The position numbers were made by a program, and so were the translations under genes. The notes under the pieces were generated by a model, which worked only from the letters and a program-made list of their open reading frames with translations, had not been told where the DNA came from and did no database searches. DNA of 64,000 nt from Nitrospirota bacterium (lineage in GTDB: Bacteria > Nitrospinota_A > UBA7883 > JACRGQ01): assembly GCA_024275955.1 (NCBI GenBank), contig JAJRYD010000023.1:1-64000 (forward strand), in the 5' to 3' direction. Of the stretch, positions 8,067 to 16,933 are shown one piece after another. Within the stretch, counting starts at the first letter, position 1. Each line of letters opens with the position of its first letter.

Positions 8067-8948
8067 CTGAAAATCCTGATAACAGGCGTTACCGGACAGA
8101 TAGGATCTAGACTGGCTGAAAAGCTTGGTGAGAGGCATGAAATTATAGCGGCAGTACGAGACAGAACAGGTTTCAAAGGTAGATACAAAACCGTTCTACT
8201 AGATTTAAGCGACCCGAACAGCACTAAAAAAGCTGTAGAGCTATCGGCTCCAGACCAGATAATTCATTGCGCCGCTATCACCTCGCCGGAGAGTTGCGAA
8301 AAGAACAAAAAACTCTGCCAAAAAGTCAACGCAGTGGGAACCGCCGCCATCGCCTCGGCCGCTGTCGAAACAGGCTCAAGGCTTATTTACCTTTCTACAG
8401 ATCTTGTTTTTGACGGCAAAAAGCGCTTTTACAATGAGAACGACAAACCAAACCCGCTTAGCTATTACGGGTTTTCAAAGCTGGAAGGCGAAAAAGCTGT
8501 ATCTGGAACAATGCGGAACTATCTGATAGCTAGAACCGCTATCGTCTTTGGCAAAGGGCTTTACCGGCCTGAAGGCGGGTTTGCCGATTGGCTGATAAAA
8601 AACCTTACCGAGAAAAACAGATTGAACCTGTTCACCGACCAGTTCAGGTCGCATTTTTATCTTGGTGATTGCGTGCGGGCTATAGAACTGCTGGTCGAAA
8701 GCAGGGAAAAAGGACTGTTTCACATCTCTGGCGGCAACAGAGAGTCTAGGTATGATTTTGCTATAAAGCTCGCAGAAAAACTGGGGCTAGACAGGCGGTT
8801 GATAACCGCTACCAAAATGGCAGGTATTCCGTCGGTAGCAAAAAGGCCGAAAGACTGCTCTTTAGATAACAGCCTCTTAAGCAAAGCAACAGGCTTTGTA
8901 CCTCTACAGATAGAAGAAGGACTAGAAGCGATGAAAATGGAGTTGTAG
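8067..8948 (+). CDS. RmlD-like NAD(P)-dependent sugar-nucleotide reductase
   Basis: A short-chain dehydrogenase/reductase of the dTDP-4-dehydrorhamnose reductase (RmlD) type. The nucleotide-binding loop is GVTGQIG, the catalytic pair is Y-x3-K (YYGFSKLEGEK), and S/T lies in YLSTDLVFDG. The typical N-terminus, KILITGVTGQIG, begins right after a CTG at 8067 with AGAGG six bases upstream. The open frame reaches back to a GTG at 8010, but that would overlap lnt by 55 bases and has no ribosome-binding site. I favour the rare CTG start (293 residues). The substrate is unknown. Confidence 0.82.
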   Translation: MKILITGVTGQIGSRLAEKLGERHEIIAAVRDRTGFKGRYKTVLLDLSDPNSTKKAVELSAPDQIIHCAAITSPESCEKNKKLCQKVNAVGTAAIASAAVETGSRLIYLSTDLVFDGKKRFYNENDKPNPLSYYGFSKLEGEKAVSGTMRNYLIARTAIVFGKGLYRPEGGFADWLIKNLTEKNRLNLFTDQFRSHFYLGDCVRAIELLVESREKGLFHISGGNRESRYDFAIKLAEKLGLDRRLITATKMAGIPSVAKRPKDCSLDNSLLSKATGFVPLQIEEGLEAMKMEL

Positions 8949-9029
8949 GGACTGTTTCCAAAAGAGTTTTTTAAAACATTTTAAGGAAAAGTTTATTTTC
9001 TAACTTCTTTAAAATAGAACCGTTAGAGA

Positions 9030-9218
9030 GTGGCAATTTGTAGCAAAATCAAGATTGTCTTATTGGGCAACAGCCCCCTTGTAGAAGATATTTCGGCTAC
9101 CTGCCCTGAAAACCTTAAAAGATTAAAAAAAGAGAAACAGACTCGATCATTTACAGGCTCGGCTCCAACGGCCGGTATGAGCCGTGAAGCAGACAAACCG
9201 GAAATATTTCCAGCTTAG
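9030..9218 (+). CDS. Possible small protein in a convergent gap, doubtful
   Basis: A 62-codon frame starts with GTG after AGAG in the 266-base gap between the reductase gene and the convergent HU gene. It resembles no family I know, and its C-terminal third is compositionally odd. It overlaps the end of the HU gene by four bases. It is listed only so that the gap is described; the same stretch could instead be the transcript ends of both neighbours or a small RNA. Confidence 0.2.
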   Translation: MAICSKIKIVLLGNSPLVEDISATCPENLKRLKKEKQTRSFTGSAPTAGMSREADKPEIFPA

Positions 9219-9490
9219 CTGTTTACTGTTTCGCGGAAATCTTTGCCGGTTTTAAAAAAAGGAACTTTCTTAGGCGGGACAAAAACCTTCTCTCCACTTT
9301 TAGGGTTTCGCCCTTCCTTAGCGGCACGATGCCTTACCCTAAAGCTTCCAAAACCCCTTATCTCTACCTTATCCCCTTTGGCAAGCGCTTCGATAATGGA
9401 GTGCGAAAAGATGTTGATAATCCCCTCTGCCTGCTGTTTGTTAACCTTTATTTTTTCGGCTAGCTTTTCGGCCATTTCAGATTTAGTCAC
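9215..9490 (-). CDS. HU/IHF family DNA-binding protein
   Basis: A 91-residue nucleoid protein that binds and bends DNA as a dimer. It has the family signature IRGFGSFRVRHR, then GRNPKSGEKV with the proline at the tip of the DNA-intercalating arm. Length and sequence fit HU and IHF-beta equally. The start is a GTG. Upstream lie three tandem 10-base units, each containing a GAGGGG Shine-Dalgarno-like sequence. Confidence 0.93.
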   Translation of the reverse strand: MTKSEMAEKLAEKIKVNKQQAEGIINIFSHSIIEALAKGDKVEIRGFGSFRVRHRAAKEGRNPKSGEKVFVPPKKVPFFKTGKDFRETVNS

Positions 9491-9492
9491 AC

Positions 9493-9522
9493 ACTACCCC
9501 TCACTACCCCTCACTACCCCTC
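9493..9522 (-). repeat. Three tandem Shine-Dalgarno-bearing 10-mers before HU
   Basis: On the minus strand GAGGGGTAGT is repeated three times without interruption (9522-9513, 9512-9503, 9502-9493), ending two bases before the GTG start of the HU gene. Each copy holds a GAGGGG sequence complementary to the 16S rRNA tail; only the nearest copy is at normal spacing. Confidence 0.85.
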
Positions 9523-9557
9523 AAATCAAAAAAGAAACAGGTAACTAGCTATCTTTT

Positions 9558-9581
9558 CTGAGGTTATCAAAAATGCCTCAG
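9558..9581. promoter_or_regulatory. Dyad CTGAGG/CCTCAG upstream of HU
   Basis: CTGAGG (9558-9563) and CCTCAG (9576-9581) form a perfect 6-bp inverted repeat with a 12-base centre, about 70 bases before the HU start. It overlaps a weak promoter-like pair (TTGACC, 17 bases, TAACCT on the minus strand), so it could be an operator. There is no T run to support a terminator. Confidence 0.3.
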
Positions 9582-9606
9582 CCGGTCAACTAATTATTCA
9601 AATAAA

Positions 9607-9843
9607 TCAATTATAGCTCTCTTCCGACGAATCCTCGAAATGATGTTCAACATAGTCGTCAATCATGTCGTTTACTTTTTCCTGAAAAATATCAATCTCC
9701 TCAATCTCTTCAAGACGGTCGAGAAGAAGCCTTAAAACTATCTCAAGAATCGACTCCCTGCTTTGGGTAGGGAGGTCATTCTCGAGAAGGAGCCTGCTTA
9801 TCTCAGAAAAAACCTTATCCTTTTGTTCTTCATCCATATCCAT
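9607..9843 (-). CDS. Small acidic protein, unrecognised
   Basis: A 78-residue, strongly acidic, predicted helical protein (for example LLLDRLEEIEEID) with no membrane segment and no family I recognise. A GGCGG-type ribosome-binding sequence lies about ten bases before the ATG, and a TAGAAT box lies 26 bases before the ATG. It stands between ruvX and the HU gene, all on the minus strand. Base composition and spacing look like a genuine chromosomal gene. Confidence 0.6.
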   Translation of the reverse strand: MDMDEEQKDKVFSEISRLLLENDLPTQSRESILEIVLRLLLDRLEEIEEIDIFQEKVNDMIDDYVEHHFEDSSEESYN

Positions 9844-9947
9844 ACTGAAATTCCGCCTCGCAAAAATTCTACTACATAAAACCGGAGTAATATCACAAAA
9901 ATGAAACTCTCTAAATCAACCCTTGAGAAAACTTGAAACCTGCTATA

Positions 9948-10382
9948 TCAGCTGTCTGCTTCACTATCGAGATGTCTCTGCAAAATAAGCTGAGCCGCCA
10001 TCATGTCGATAACCTGCTTCCTCTTTTCCCTTGGTATGCCGGCCTCTTTCAGCACAGCCTCCGCATCCTCGGTTGTAAACTTTTCGTCTAGGTATCCGAC
10101 AGGTTGCCGGCAGAGAGCCTCCAAAGCCCTTCCAAACTTTTTAACCTTCTCGTAAATGGTTCCCTTACTGCCGTCCAATCTCATCGGAAGACCTATGAAA
10201 AGCTTTTTTACGTTCTTTTCCTCTATAATTTTTTTTATAGTCTTTAAATCTTTCTTCTTCCCCTGCCTCTCAAGAGTGCAGACAGGCTGTGCCGTCAGCC
10301 CCAAAGGGTCGCTGATAGCAATACCTATCCTCTTCTCTCCGAAATCGAGCGCTAAAATCCTTGATTTCTCTTTAATTTCCAT
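9948..10382 (-). CDS. ruvX: Putative pre-16S rRNA nuclease / Holliday junction resolvase RuvX (YqgF)
   Basis: A 144-residue RNase H-like protein of the YqgF/RuvX family, which trims the 5' end of 16S rRNA and has been linked to Holliday junction processing. The first acidic residue is in LALDFGEKRIGIAISD (D13). FIGLPMRLDGSKG and the helix DEKFTTEDAE follow, all family hallmarks. Length is typical. It is probably transcribed separately from the downstream small acidic gene, with a 104-base gap. Confidence 0.92.
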   Translation of the reverse strand: MEIKEKSRILALDFGEKRIGIAISDPLGLTAQPVCTLERQGKKKDLKTIKKIIEEKNVKKLFIGLPMRLDGSKGTIYEKVKKFGRALEALCRQPVGYLDEKFTTEDAEAVLKEAGIPREKRKQVIDMMAAQLILQRHLDSEADS

Positions 10383-10519
10383 ACCTTCTACCAGCCTATT
10401 GTAGATAAAACAGGTTGACTTGACAAATGGGATTTGCTAGCTTTGTGGACTGAATTCCTGTCAGAAGCTATCTACCTTTGACGGAATAAACGTTTGATTT
10501 TACTAAACTTGGAGGAATC

Positions 10520-11095
10520 TTGGGAAACTTGCGTGAGAAAATTTTCTCTTATTCAATTAATAAGGCGCTCGACAGCCTCAGGCTGGAGATGTGCAGAAAG
10601 TACAAACCTAAAAAAGGCAACCGTTTCTTTACGGATGATATCACCTACGAAATAGGGGTGGGCAAGTTCGTGCCGGGCGGAGTTCAGCTTGAAATAAGTT
10701 CAAAAATTCCGGCAGAAATTTTTGATAAAAAGGGTGTGACCGATAAATACTTCAAGGAGGTCAAGAAGATTATGACCTCAAAGACAAAAAAACCGGAAGA
10801 TATCAAAATGGAGAATATAGTCCACTCGACTACGACTAACGAGATAAAGGAACGCGATTACATTAAATGTATCTACATTTACGAAGACAAGGAACTGTTC
10901 AGCGATGACGAAGTCGACCAAATTATCAGCTTGGCAAAAGAAAATAAAGTAGACCTCGACCAGATAAAAGGGGCCAACACCCTTGCGGGGAGGGCTGTTA
11001 TATATGCCTCTATGGAGAACATGGGTAAGTTAGCCAGTGAAAGCGTTACCGACCTAGTGCAGACTAACGCCGAAACGATTAAGAAATATATGTAG
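10520..11095 (+). CDS. Conserved-looking protein of unknown function upstream of prfB
   Basis: A 191-residue soluble, highly charged protein with no signal peptide or membrane helix. It starts with TTG after a good GGAGG four bases away. I recognise no family; features are a Lys-rich N-terminus (MCRKYKPKKGNRFF), a beta-rich middle and a C-terminal helical part. It ends five bases before the prfB start, so the two share a transcript. A role linked to translation is only a guess from that position. Confidence 0.7.
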   Translation: MGNLREKIFSYSINKALDSLRLEMCRKYKPKKGNRFFTDDITYEIGVGKFVPGGVQLEISSKIPAEIFDKKGVTDKYFKEVKKIMTSKTKKPEDIKMENIVHSTTTNEIKERDYIKCIYIYEDKELFSDDEVDQIISLAKENKVDLDQIKGANTLAGRAVIYASMENMGKLASESVTDLVQTNAETIKKYM

Positions 11096-11100
11096 ATAAA

Positions 11101-12232
11101 ATGGGAGAAGAAAATGGAAAAAGAACCGACGACGAGATAAACGAAATTCTCGTCAGTCTATCTTCCCGTCTACAACGGCTCCGAGGTTTTCTTTGACCTC
11201 GAAAACAAGGAAAAACGGTTAGCCGAACTTAAAGAGAAAATCGAACATCAAGATTTCTGGAATGACCACAGCTCGGCACAAAAAACTCTAAAGGAAAAAA
11301 CAGCCTTAACAAACCTGATAAACCTCTACAAGGAATTGCACTCCCGCGTTGACGACAGTTCCGAAATATTCAGCCTTGCTCAGGGCGAAAATGACGAAGA
11401 AACGATAGCAGAAATAGACAGCGAACTTAATACCATCACCAAAGAGACCGGCTCCCTTGAAATAAAGCTTATGTTATCGGGGCCGTATGACCAGGGAAAC
11501 GCGATCTTAACTATCCACCCAGGTGCTGGCGGTACCGAATCTGCCGACTGGGCGGAGATGCTTTTGCGTATGTACTCACGTTTTGCAGAGAAACAAGGGT
11601 TTAAAGTAAATCTGGTAGACCTCCAGCCCGGAGAAGAGGCAGGAATAAAGAGCGCCACAATAACGATAAGCGGAAGTTATGTTTATGGTTATCTACGGGG
11701 TGAAGGCGGTGTTCACCGTCTGGTAAGGATATCCCCCTTCGACTCCAATAAGCGCAGACATACCTCCTTCGCATCGGTATTCGTTTTCCCAGAGCTGGAC
11801 GACGACGTAGAGGTAGAGATAAACGAAGCCGACCTTAAAACAGACACCTACCGCGCATCGGGCGCAGGGGGCCAGCATGTAAACAAAACCGATTCGGCTG
11901 TGCGGATAACACATCTGCCGACAGGCATTGTGGTGCAATGCCAAAACGACAGGTCGCAACACAAGAACAGAGCTACAGCGATGAAGGTGCTAAAAGCCAA
12001 GCTTTTTGAGCATGAGGAAAGAAAGAAAAAAGAGGAGATGAACTCGATTTCAGGAGACAAAAAGGAGATAGGCTGGGGAAGCCAGATACGCTCCTATGTT
12101 CTTCACCCATATAGGATGGTAAAAGATATCCGCACAGGCTCCGAAACCAGCAACACCGAAGCGGTGCTGGACGGTGATATAATGCCGTTCATAGAGGCTT
12201 TTTTAGCCAGCTCTGACAACCGCTCCGGCTAG
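11101..12232 (+). CDS. prfB: Peptide chain release factor 2, with programmed +1 frameshift
   Basis: RF2 releases peptides at UGA and UAA. The zero frame from ATG 11101 reads 31 codons ending RLRGFL and meets TGA at 11194-11196. Skipping the T at 11194 gives DLENKEKRLAELKEKI and continues to the stop at 12230, 376 residues in all. The peptide anticodon SPF (SPFDSNKRR) and the catalytic GGQ (GAGGQHVNKTDSAV) are present. The arrangement CTT TGA C with an upstream GAGG is the well-known autoregulatory RF2 frameshift. No strong Shine-Dalgarno sequence precedes the start, so coupling to the upstream gene is likely. Confidence 0.96.
11183..11197 (+). promoter_or_regulatory. prfB +1 frameshift site
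   Basis: The site contains an internal Shine-Dalgarno-like GAGG (11183-11186), then TTTT, then CTT TGA C (11191-11197). The ribosome pauses at UGA when RF2 is scarce and slips +1 on CUU to UUU. E. coli uses the stronger AGGGGG at a similar distance. The codons before and after the slip match conserved RF2 sequence, so this is not a sequencing error. Confidence 0.92.
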
Positions 12233-12252
12233 CTTGAGGAAAGGGAGGGGCA

Positions 12253-13353
12253 TTGTTCTCTTCAAAAAAAAAGGTACAAAAGAAGATTCGGTTAATTTCC
12301 AACAGACACCACTCCGCCCGTCCCAGAGGCAAAAGGATAGTATTTAGGGCAGACGGTTCTAAAAAAATCGGCTTCGGCCACCTTGCCCGCTCTGCCACGC
12401 TGGCACTTGAGCTTAGAAAAATCGGGTATGAAGTCCTTTTCCTAACCTCTGTTCTGGACAAAAATGTGGTGAATTTTCTAGACAGCTACAAACTCGATTT
12501 CATGGGGCTGGCTCCTCCATCAATAGATTTTGCAATATACAACCACCTAAACGTCATGGATATGTTTGGGGCTGTTACCACCGTTCTAGATTCGTACACG
12601 ATTAACGATAAATACCGCAAAGGACTAAAAGATGGAGAAGCGAACATCGCCGTTATAGACGATGTTTATAAGCACTACTCCTATGCCGATGTTATAATAA
12701 ACCACAACCCAAGTGCCGACAGCCAGTGCTACAAAGGCTTTGACGGAGAGGTTTTATCTGGAACCAAATATTCGCTAATAGACAGCAAGTTCGCCTCCGC
12801 TAAACGAACAGCTAACGATAAACCGAACATAATGGTGATGATGGGCGGATCTGACGCTGGAAACCAGACCGGCAGAGTGCTAAAACTTCTCGATTCTGTT
12901 GATGCTGAGTTCCGCATAACGGCGCTTAAAGGTTTTTATCCAGATGGAGATATTAATAAAAACCTGAAGCATGAGACAGAGTTTATAGACGCAAGCCACG
13001 ATATTCCAGCGATAATGGCAAAATGTGACGCGGCGGTAACGGCAGGCGGCATAACCACTATGGAGCTTGCGGCATCCGGGGTGCCGTTCATGCTGTTCCT
13101 TACCAATTTTCGTCAGCTCGATAACGCCAAAGCGTGGGGAAATTCCGGCGCAGGTATCTACGGCGGAGATACCGAAAAGATTTCTGACGAGGAGATGCTC
13201 GCATCGCTTAAACTTCTGATATCAATAAAAGATAGATGGCCTGAGATGGGCGATAAAGGGAAACAGGCTGTCGACGCGCTCGGCGCGACAAGAGTGGCGA
13301 GAAAACTAGACCAGCTTGACAGCTCAAAAGAAAAAAACCTGTCTGGAGAATGA
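12253..13353 (+). CDS. PseG/SpsG-like nucleotide-sugar hydrolase or glycosyltransferase
   Basis: A 366-residue protein of the GT28-like fold. The N-terminal FRADGSKKIGFGHLARS (about residues 31-47) matches the sugar-nucleotide motif of PseG, which hydrolyses UDP-sugars in pseudaminic acid synthesis. A C-terminal TAGGITTMELAASGVP loop binds the nucleotide. It starts with TTG after GGGAGGGG. No other pseudaminate or legionaminate genes are nearby, so the exact substrate is open. Confidence 0.8.
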   Translation: MFSSKKKVQKKIRLISNRHHSARPRGKRIVFRADGSKKIGFGHLARSATLALELRKIGYEVLFLTSVLDKNVVNFLDSYKLDFMGLAPPSIDFAIYNHLNVMDMFGAVTTVLDSYTINDKYRKGLKDGEANIAVIDDVYKHYSYADVIINHNPSADSQCYKGFDGEVLSGTKYSLIDSKFASAKRTANDKPNIMVMMGGSDAGNQTGRVLKLLDSVDAEFRITALKGFYPDGDINKNLKHETEFIDASHDIPAIMAKCDAAVTAGGITTMELAASGVPFMLFLTNFRQLDNAKAWGNSGAGIYGGDTEKISDEEMLASLKLLISIKDRWPEMGDKGKQAVDALGATRVARKLDQLDSSKEKNLSGE

Positions 13354-13357
13354 ATAT

Positions 13358-14569
13358 ATGAGTTTTGCCGATTCGAAGCCGAAACTAAGAATGCTCGAAC
13401 CGCTTCCCATTAACCACGAAGGAAAGAACCTTGTGGTTTTGCGCGACCCGACCAGACTATCCGATAAAAGCTTAACCGTTTCACCGGCGGCATACTGGAT
13501 TACCACCCTCCTAAACGGTGAGATAAGCATGAAGGAGCTACATGAGAAGTTCAAACAGCAGTTCAACACGGAAATCCCGCTGGGAGATATTGAAAGCCTT
13601 GTAGGCCTTCTCGACAAATCGTTTTTTATTGATAACGAGAACTTTGAAAGCTATAAAAACTACATAACCTTTCTCTTCCACGGAGAGACCGTAAGAAAAT
13701 CGGCTCTTGCCGGAACAAGCTACCCCAAAGACAAAGATGAAATATCAAAGGAACTAGACGGTTACCTTGACGGCCACGATTCGCCGGCAAAAGCTCCGTT
13801 CGCGATAGTCGCCCCGCATATAGATTTGCAGGTCGGCGGCTCTACGTTCGGCCCCGCGTATGCGGCGATTAAAAACTCGCAGGCAGAGACATTCCTTATA
13901 CTGGCTATCGGTCATACCCTTTCGGGCGACTTTTTTGCCTGCATTGATAAAGATTTCGAAACACCGCTTGGAACAACAGAGACCGACTCCGGTTTTTTAA
14001 AAAACCTTAGGGAAGATTTTAAAGAACCTATATTCGAAAACGCTTTCGCGCACAAAGACGAGCATTCCGCCGAGTTTCAGGTACTGTTTCTTCAAAAACT
14101 TTTTGAAGAGCGCAAACAACCGTTTAAAATCGTTCCTATACTGCTTTCTTTTCCCGAAAATATCGACGAGATAGACCACCCTCTTTTTAACCTTAAACGG
14201 GTAGAGAGGTTTGCGAAAGCACTTAAGAAAAATGTGGACGCTATGGGAGATAGAATATCCATAATAGCCGGAATAGACCTTTCGCACGTCGGCAAACGGT
14301 TCGGACAGCTGGAGGGAGCTACCAAAAGCCTTCGTAAAAATGTCGAAAAAGATGATAGAGAGGTTCTCAGCCTCCTTGCCAACAACGACAAGGACGGCTA
14401 TATAAGGCTGATGAAAAAAATAAACCAGAAAAACCATATCTGCGGGTTTCCGGCTATGTATCTCCTCTTTGACCTGCTTGATGGGAAAAAGGGAGAACTT
14501 TTGGGCTACAGCCAAAACGTAGAAGGAGACAACGATTCAATGGTTTCCTTTGCCGCTATGGCTTTTTAG
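13358..14569 (+). CDS. amrB: Memo-family protein (AmmeMemoRadiSam system protein B) with N-terminal extension
   Basis: The C-terminal ~285 residues are a Memo domain: APHIDLQVGGSTFGPAY, AIGHTLSGDFF, DEHSAEFQVLFLQ, IDLSHVGKRFG and CGFPAMYLLF carry the conserved His/Cys residues. The first ~120 residues are an extra region (TVSPAAYWITTLLNGEISMKEL) resembling PqqD-like winged modules. The ATG at 13358 is used, preceded by GGAG; the frame extends upstream to 13316 but would overlap the previous gene. Its usual partners AMMECR1 and a radical SAM protein lie 43 kb away at 57.8-59.3 kb. Biochemical function of the system is unknown. Confidence 0.88.
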   Translation: MSFADSKPKLRMLEPLPINHEGKNLVVLRDPTRLSDKSLTVSPAAYWITTLLNGEISMKELHEKFKQQFNTEIPLGDIESLVGLLDKSFFIDNENFESYKNYITFLFHGETVRKSALAGTSYPKDKDEISKELDGYLDGHDSPAKAPFAIVAPHIDLQVGGSTFGPAYAAIKNSQAETFLILAIGHTLSGDFFACIDKDFETPLGTTETDSGFLKNLREDFKEPIFENAFAHKDEHSAEFQVLFLQKLFEERKQPFKIVPILLSFPENIDEIDHPLFNLKRVERFAKALKKNVDAMGDRISIIAGIDLSHVGKRFGQLEGATKSLRKNVEKDDREVLSLLANNDKDGYIRLMKKINQKNHICGFPAMYLLFDLLDGKKGELLGYSQNVEGDNDSMVSFAAMAF

Positions 14570-14674
14570 CCAAGTTTTAACTAAACAGAGCTATTGATTT
14601 TGGGTAGCTAATCAAATAGATTTTCTACCTTACATACGGTTGCAAAAATTTTTGGATATGGGAGTAACTGACCA

Positions 14675-15250
14675 ATGGGCAAAATAGCGATTGCCAGCGA
14701 CCACGGCGGGTTCGAGCTTAAACAGGAAATAGTAAAGCACCTTAGCGAAAACGGTTTTGAAATGGACGACCTCGGCACCGACTCGCCCGAATCTGTCGAT
14801 TACCCTGACTTCGCCCATCTGATTGCCGAAAGGATAGCAAACGGACAAAACGACCGTGCCATACTGGTCTGCGGTACCGGCATAGGAATGAGCATTACCG
14901 CCAACAGATATACGCATGTGCGTGCCAGCCTTTGTAACGACATCTACTCGTCCAGAATGAGCCGTCTCCACAACGACGCTAACGTGCTGGTGCTTGGAGG
15001 CAGGGTCATCGGCTCCGGCCTTGCTGTAGATATAGTTTCTACATGGCTGGGAACAGAATTTGAAGGCGGACGGCATACGCGAAGGCTAGACAAAATAGAA
15101 AAGGAACATCTTGAAGACGTTATCCAAAAAGTTTTGGCAAAGAAACTTGAGACAAGCGGAACGGTAACCAATGAGATGATAAAAAGCATCGTTGTCGAAA
15201 CGATAGAGAAACTGCAAATCAACGGCAACTCAAAAAATAACAAGGAGTAA
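14675..15250 (+). CDS. rpiB: Ribose 5-phosphate isomerase B, C-terminally extended
   Basis: RpiB interconverts ribose and ribulose 5-phosphate. The substrate motifs [18 protein letters not shown] and CGTGIGMSI (with the catalytic Cys) are intact, as is GGRVIG. RpiB is normally about 145-150 residues; this one has 191, with a polar helical tail of about 40 residues ending in KNNKE. GGGAG lies ten bases before the ATG. The stop is two bases before glyA, so the two are co-expressed. Confidence 0.93.
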   Translation: MGKIAIASDHGGFELKQEIVKHLSENGFEMDDLGTDSPESVDYPDFAHLIAERIANGQNDRAILVCGTGIGMSITANRYTHVRASLCNDIYSSRMSRLHNDANVLVLGGRVIGSGLAVDIVSTWLGTEFEGGRHTRRLDKIEKEHLEDVIQKVLAKKLETSGTVTNEMIKSIVVETIEKLQINGNSKNNKE

Positions 15251-15252
15251 CT

Positions 15253-16503
15253 ATGTCCGCGCTTTCCGATACCGACCCAGAAATATACGAATCTATACAG
15301 AGCGAAACAAAACGGCAGTCATCCACACTTGAGATGATAGCATCCGAAAACTTCGTGGATGAGGCTGTGCTGGAAGCCCAAGGGTCGGTACTTACAAACA
15401 AATATGCCGAAGGCTACCCCGGCAAAAGGTACTACGGCGGATGTGAGCATGTAGATGTGGCGGAAACTTTCGCGATAGAAAGAGCCAAAGAGCTTTTCGG
15501 CGCCGAACATGCCAACGTACAGCCGCACTCCGGCTCGCAGGCAAACACCGCCGTTTACGTTGCGACAATAAAACCGGGCGATACGATAATGGGAATGGAT
15601 CTAAGCCACGGCGGACACCTTACACATGGACACCCGATAAGCATCTCCGGCAGGTATTTTAACGTGGCGAGCTACGGAGTGAACCGTGAAACGGAAAGAG
15701 TGGACGAAGCTGAAGTTTTAAAAGTAGCAAAAGAAGCCAAACCGAATATCATCATCGCCGGCTGGTCGGCATACCCGCGGATACTCGACTTTGCGGCGTT
15801 CCGCCGTATAGCCGACGAAGTAGGCGCGCTCCTTATGACCGACATGGCGCATTTCGCTGGGCTGGTCGCTACCGGACTTCACCCAAGCCCGGTGCCTTAC
15901 TCTGATTTTGTAACAACTACAACACATAAAACATTGCGCGGCCCCAGAGGCGGGATGGTGCTTTGCAAAGAGGAACATGCGAAGGCCTTAAACACCGCCG
16001 TATTCCCCGGCATACAGGGCGGGCCGTTGATGCATGTTATCGCCGCCAAAGCAGTTGCCTTTAAGCTTGCGCTACAGCCGGAGTTCAAGGAATATCAATC
16101 GCAAATTCTTAAAAACGCAAAAGCTCTTGCGGTAGGCCTTACTGATGCCGGCTTCCGCTTGGTAAGCGGCGGCACCGATGTACACCTTGTGTTGATAGAC
16201 CTTACCGAAAAAGGGGTAAGCGGAAAGAAGGGCGAACGATTGCTAGAAGAGGCGGGAATTACGACAAATAAAAATACTATTCCATTCGATAAAAAAAGCC
16301 CGATGATAACAAGCGGCATCCGCATCGGCACCCCTGCTCTTACAAGCAGAGGGATGAAAGAAGCTGAGATGCAAAAAATCACTGGATGGATTAGCGACGT
16401 TATTTCCGACCCCGAAAATGACAGCAAGCGTGCCGGCATACGCAAAGAGGTGGAAACGCTATGTGAAGGCTTTCCTCTTTATGAAAGCAGGCTGGACAGG
16501 TAG
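15253..16503 (+). CDS. glyA: Serine hydroxymethyltransferase GlyA
   Basis: GlyA converts serine and tetrahydrofolate to glycine and methylene-THF. The 416-residue protein shows the PLP lysine in [14 protein letters not shown] (K226), [12 protein letters not shown] (91-102) and [13 protein letters not shown]. Length is normal. AAGGAG precedes the ATG. Pairing with rpiB is common in diverse bacteria. It is convergent with the phage-like operon, whose last gene ends 121 bases downstream. Confidence 0.97.
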   Translation: MSALSDTDPEIYESIQSETKRQSSTLEMIASENFVDEAVLEAQGSVLTNKYAEGYPGKRYYGGCEHVDVAETFAIERAKELFGAEHANVQPHSGSQANTAVYVATIKPGDTIMGMDLSHGGHLTHGHPISISGRYFNVASYGVNRETERVDEAEVLKVAKEAKPNIIIAGWSAYPRILDFAAFRRIADEVGALLMTDMAHFAGLVATGLHPSPVPYSDFVTTTTHKTLRGPRGGMVLCKEEHAKALNTAVFPGIQGGPLMHVIAAKAVAFKLALQPEFKEYQSQILKNAKALAVGLTDAGFRLVSGGTDVHLVLIDLTEKGVSGKKGERLLEEAGITTNKNTIPFDKKSPMITSGIRIGTPALTSRGMKEAEMQKITGWISDVISDPENDSKRAGIRKEVETLCEGFPLYESRLDR

Positions 16504-16623
16504 CCCTGCCTGCTAAGCTTCGCAACCATCGCTTCAGGTTCTTTAAATCTACCGTTTGACATTTATGGCTGAACGATATCATCTCTACAGGCTCATAGTT
16601 TTATCGAGCCGATAGGTATGAAG

Positions 16624-16932
16624 CTATACAGCCACCTTCGGATACTTTGTTTTAATCGCCTGTCTCTCGGCTTCCAGCAATTCCAGCCCACTGCCCGCAG
16701 GGATAGTTATTACCTTCAAAAGCTCATCAACAAGCTCTCCTATAGCTGGATATTCACTCGCCCTGTTCTCTGCGTAAGTCGGCAGGATTGTAGGGTCAGC
16801 TGGGTCGGGGGTGTTGCCTGCTATAACCCAATCTTGGTATTCTTGCCAAGCTGTACCATTTTTAGTTATGTCGGTATGCATGCCATTCTCTATTTTAACT
16901 ACACCTGTTTCATTCAATTTATATAAAGCCAT
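16624..16932 (-). CDS. Small phage tail-fibre-associated protein
   Basis: A 102-residue protein, last in the phage-like operon. It opens MALYKLNETGVVKIENG and contains WQEYQDWVIAGNTPDPAD, a pattern frequent in small proteins encoded just after tail-fibre genes in many prophages (fibre chaperone or tip-attached proteins). The ATG at 16932 follows the fibre-gene stop by one base; a frame extension to 16947 would overlap it. Function inferred from position only. Confidence 0.65.
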   Translation of the reverse strand: MALYKLNETGVVKIENGMHTDITKNGTAWQEYQDWVIAGNTPDPADPTILPTYAENRASEYPAIGELVDELLKVITIPAGSGLELLEAERQAIKTKYPKVAV

Positions 16933-16933
16933 T

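Noticed and set aside
8949-9214. Possible riboswitch or small RNA in the convergent gap
   Set aside because: I compared the stretch with conserved cores of cobalamin, glycine, cyclic-di-GMP and SRP RNAs and found none; no downstream gene would be controlled.
16486-16514. Terminator after glyA
   Set aside because: AGCAGGC and GCCTGCT can pair across 15 bases but overlap the stop codon and have no T run.
16504-16623. Phage attachment site matching tRNA-Leu
   Set aside because: I compared both ends of the tRNA with this gap and saw no shared block; the element also faces the 5' side of the tRNA.
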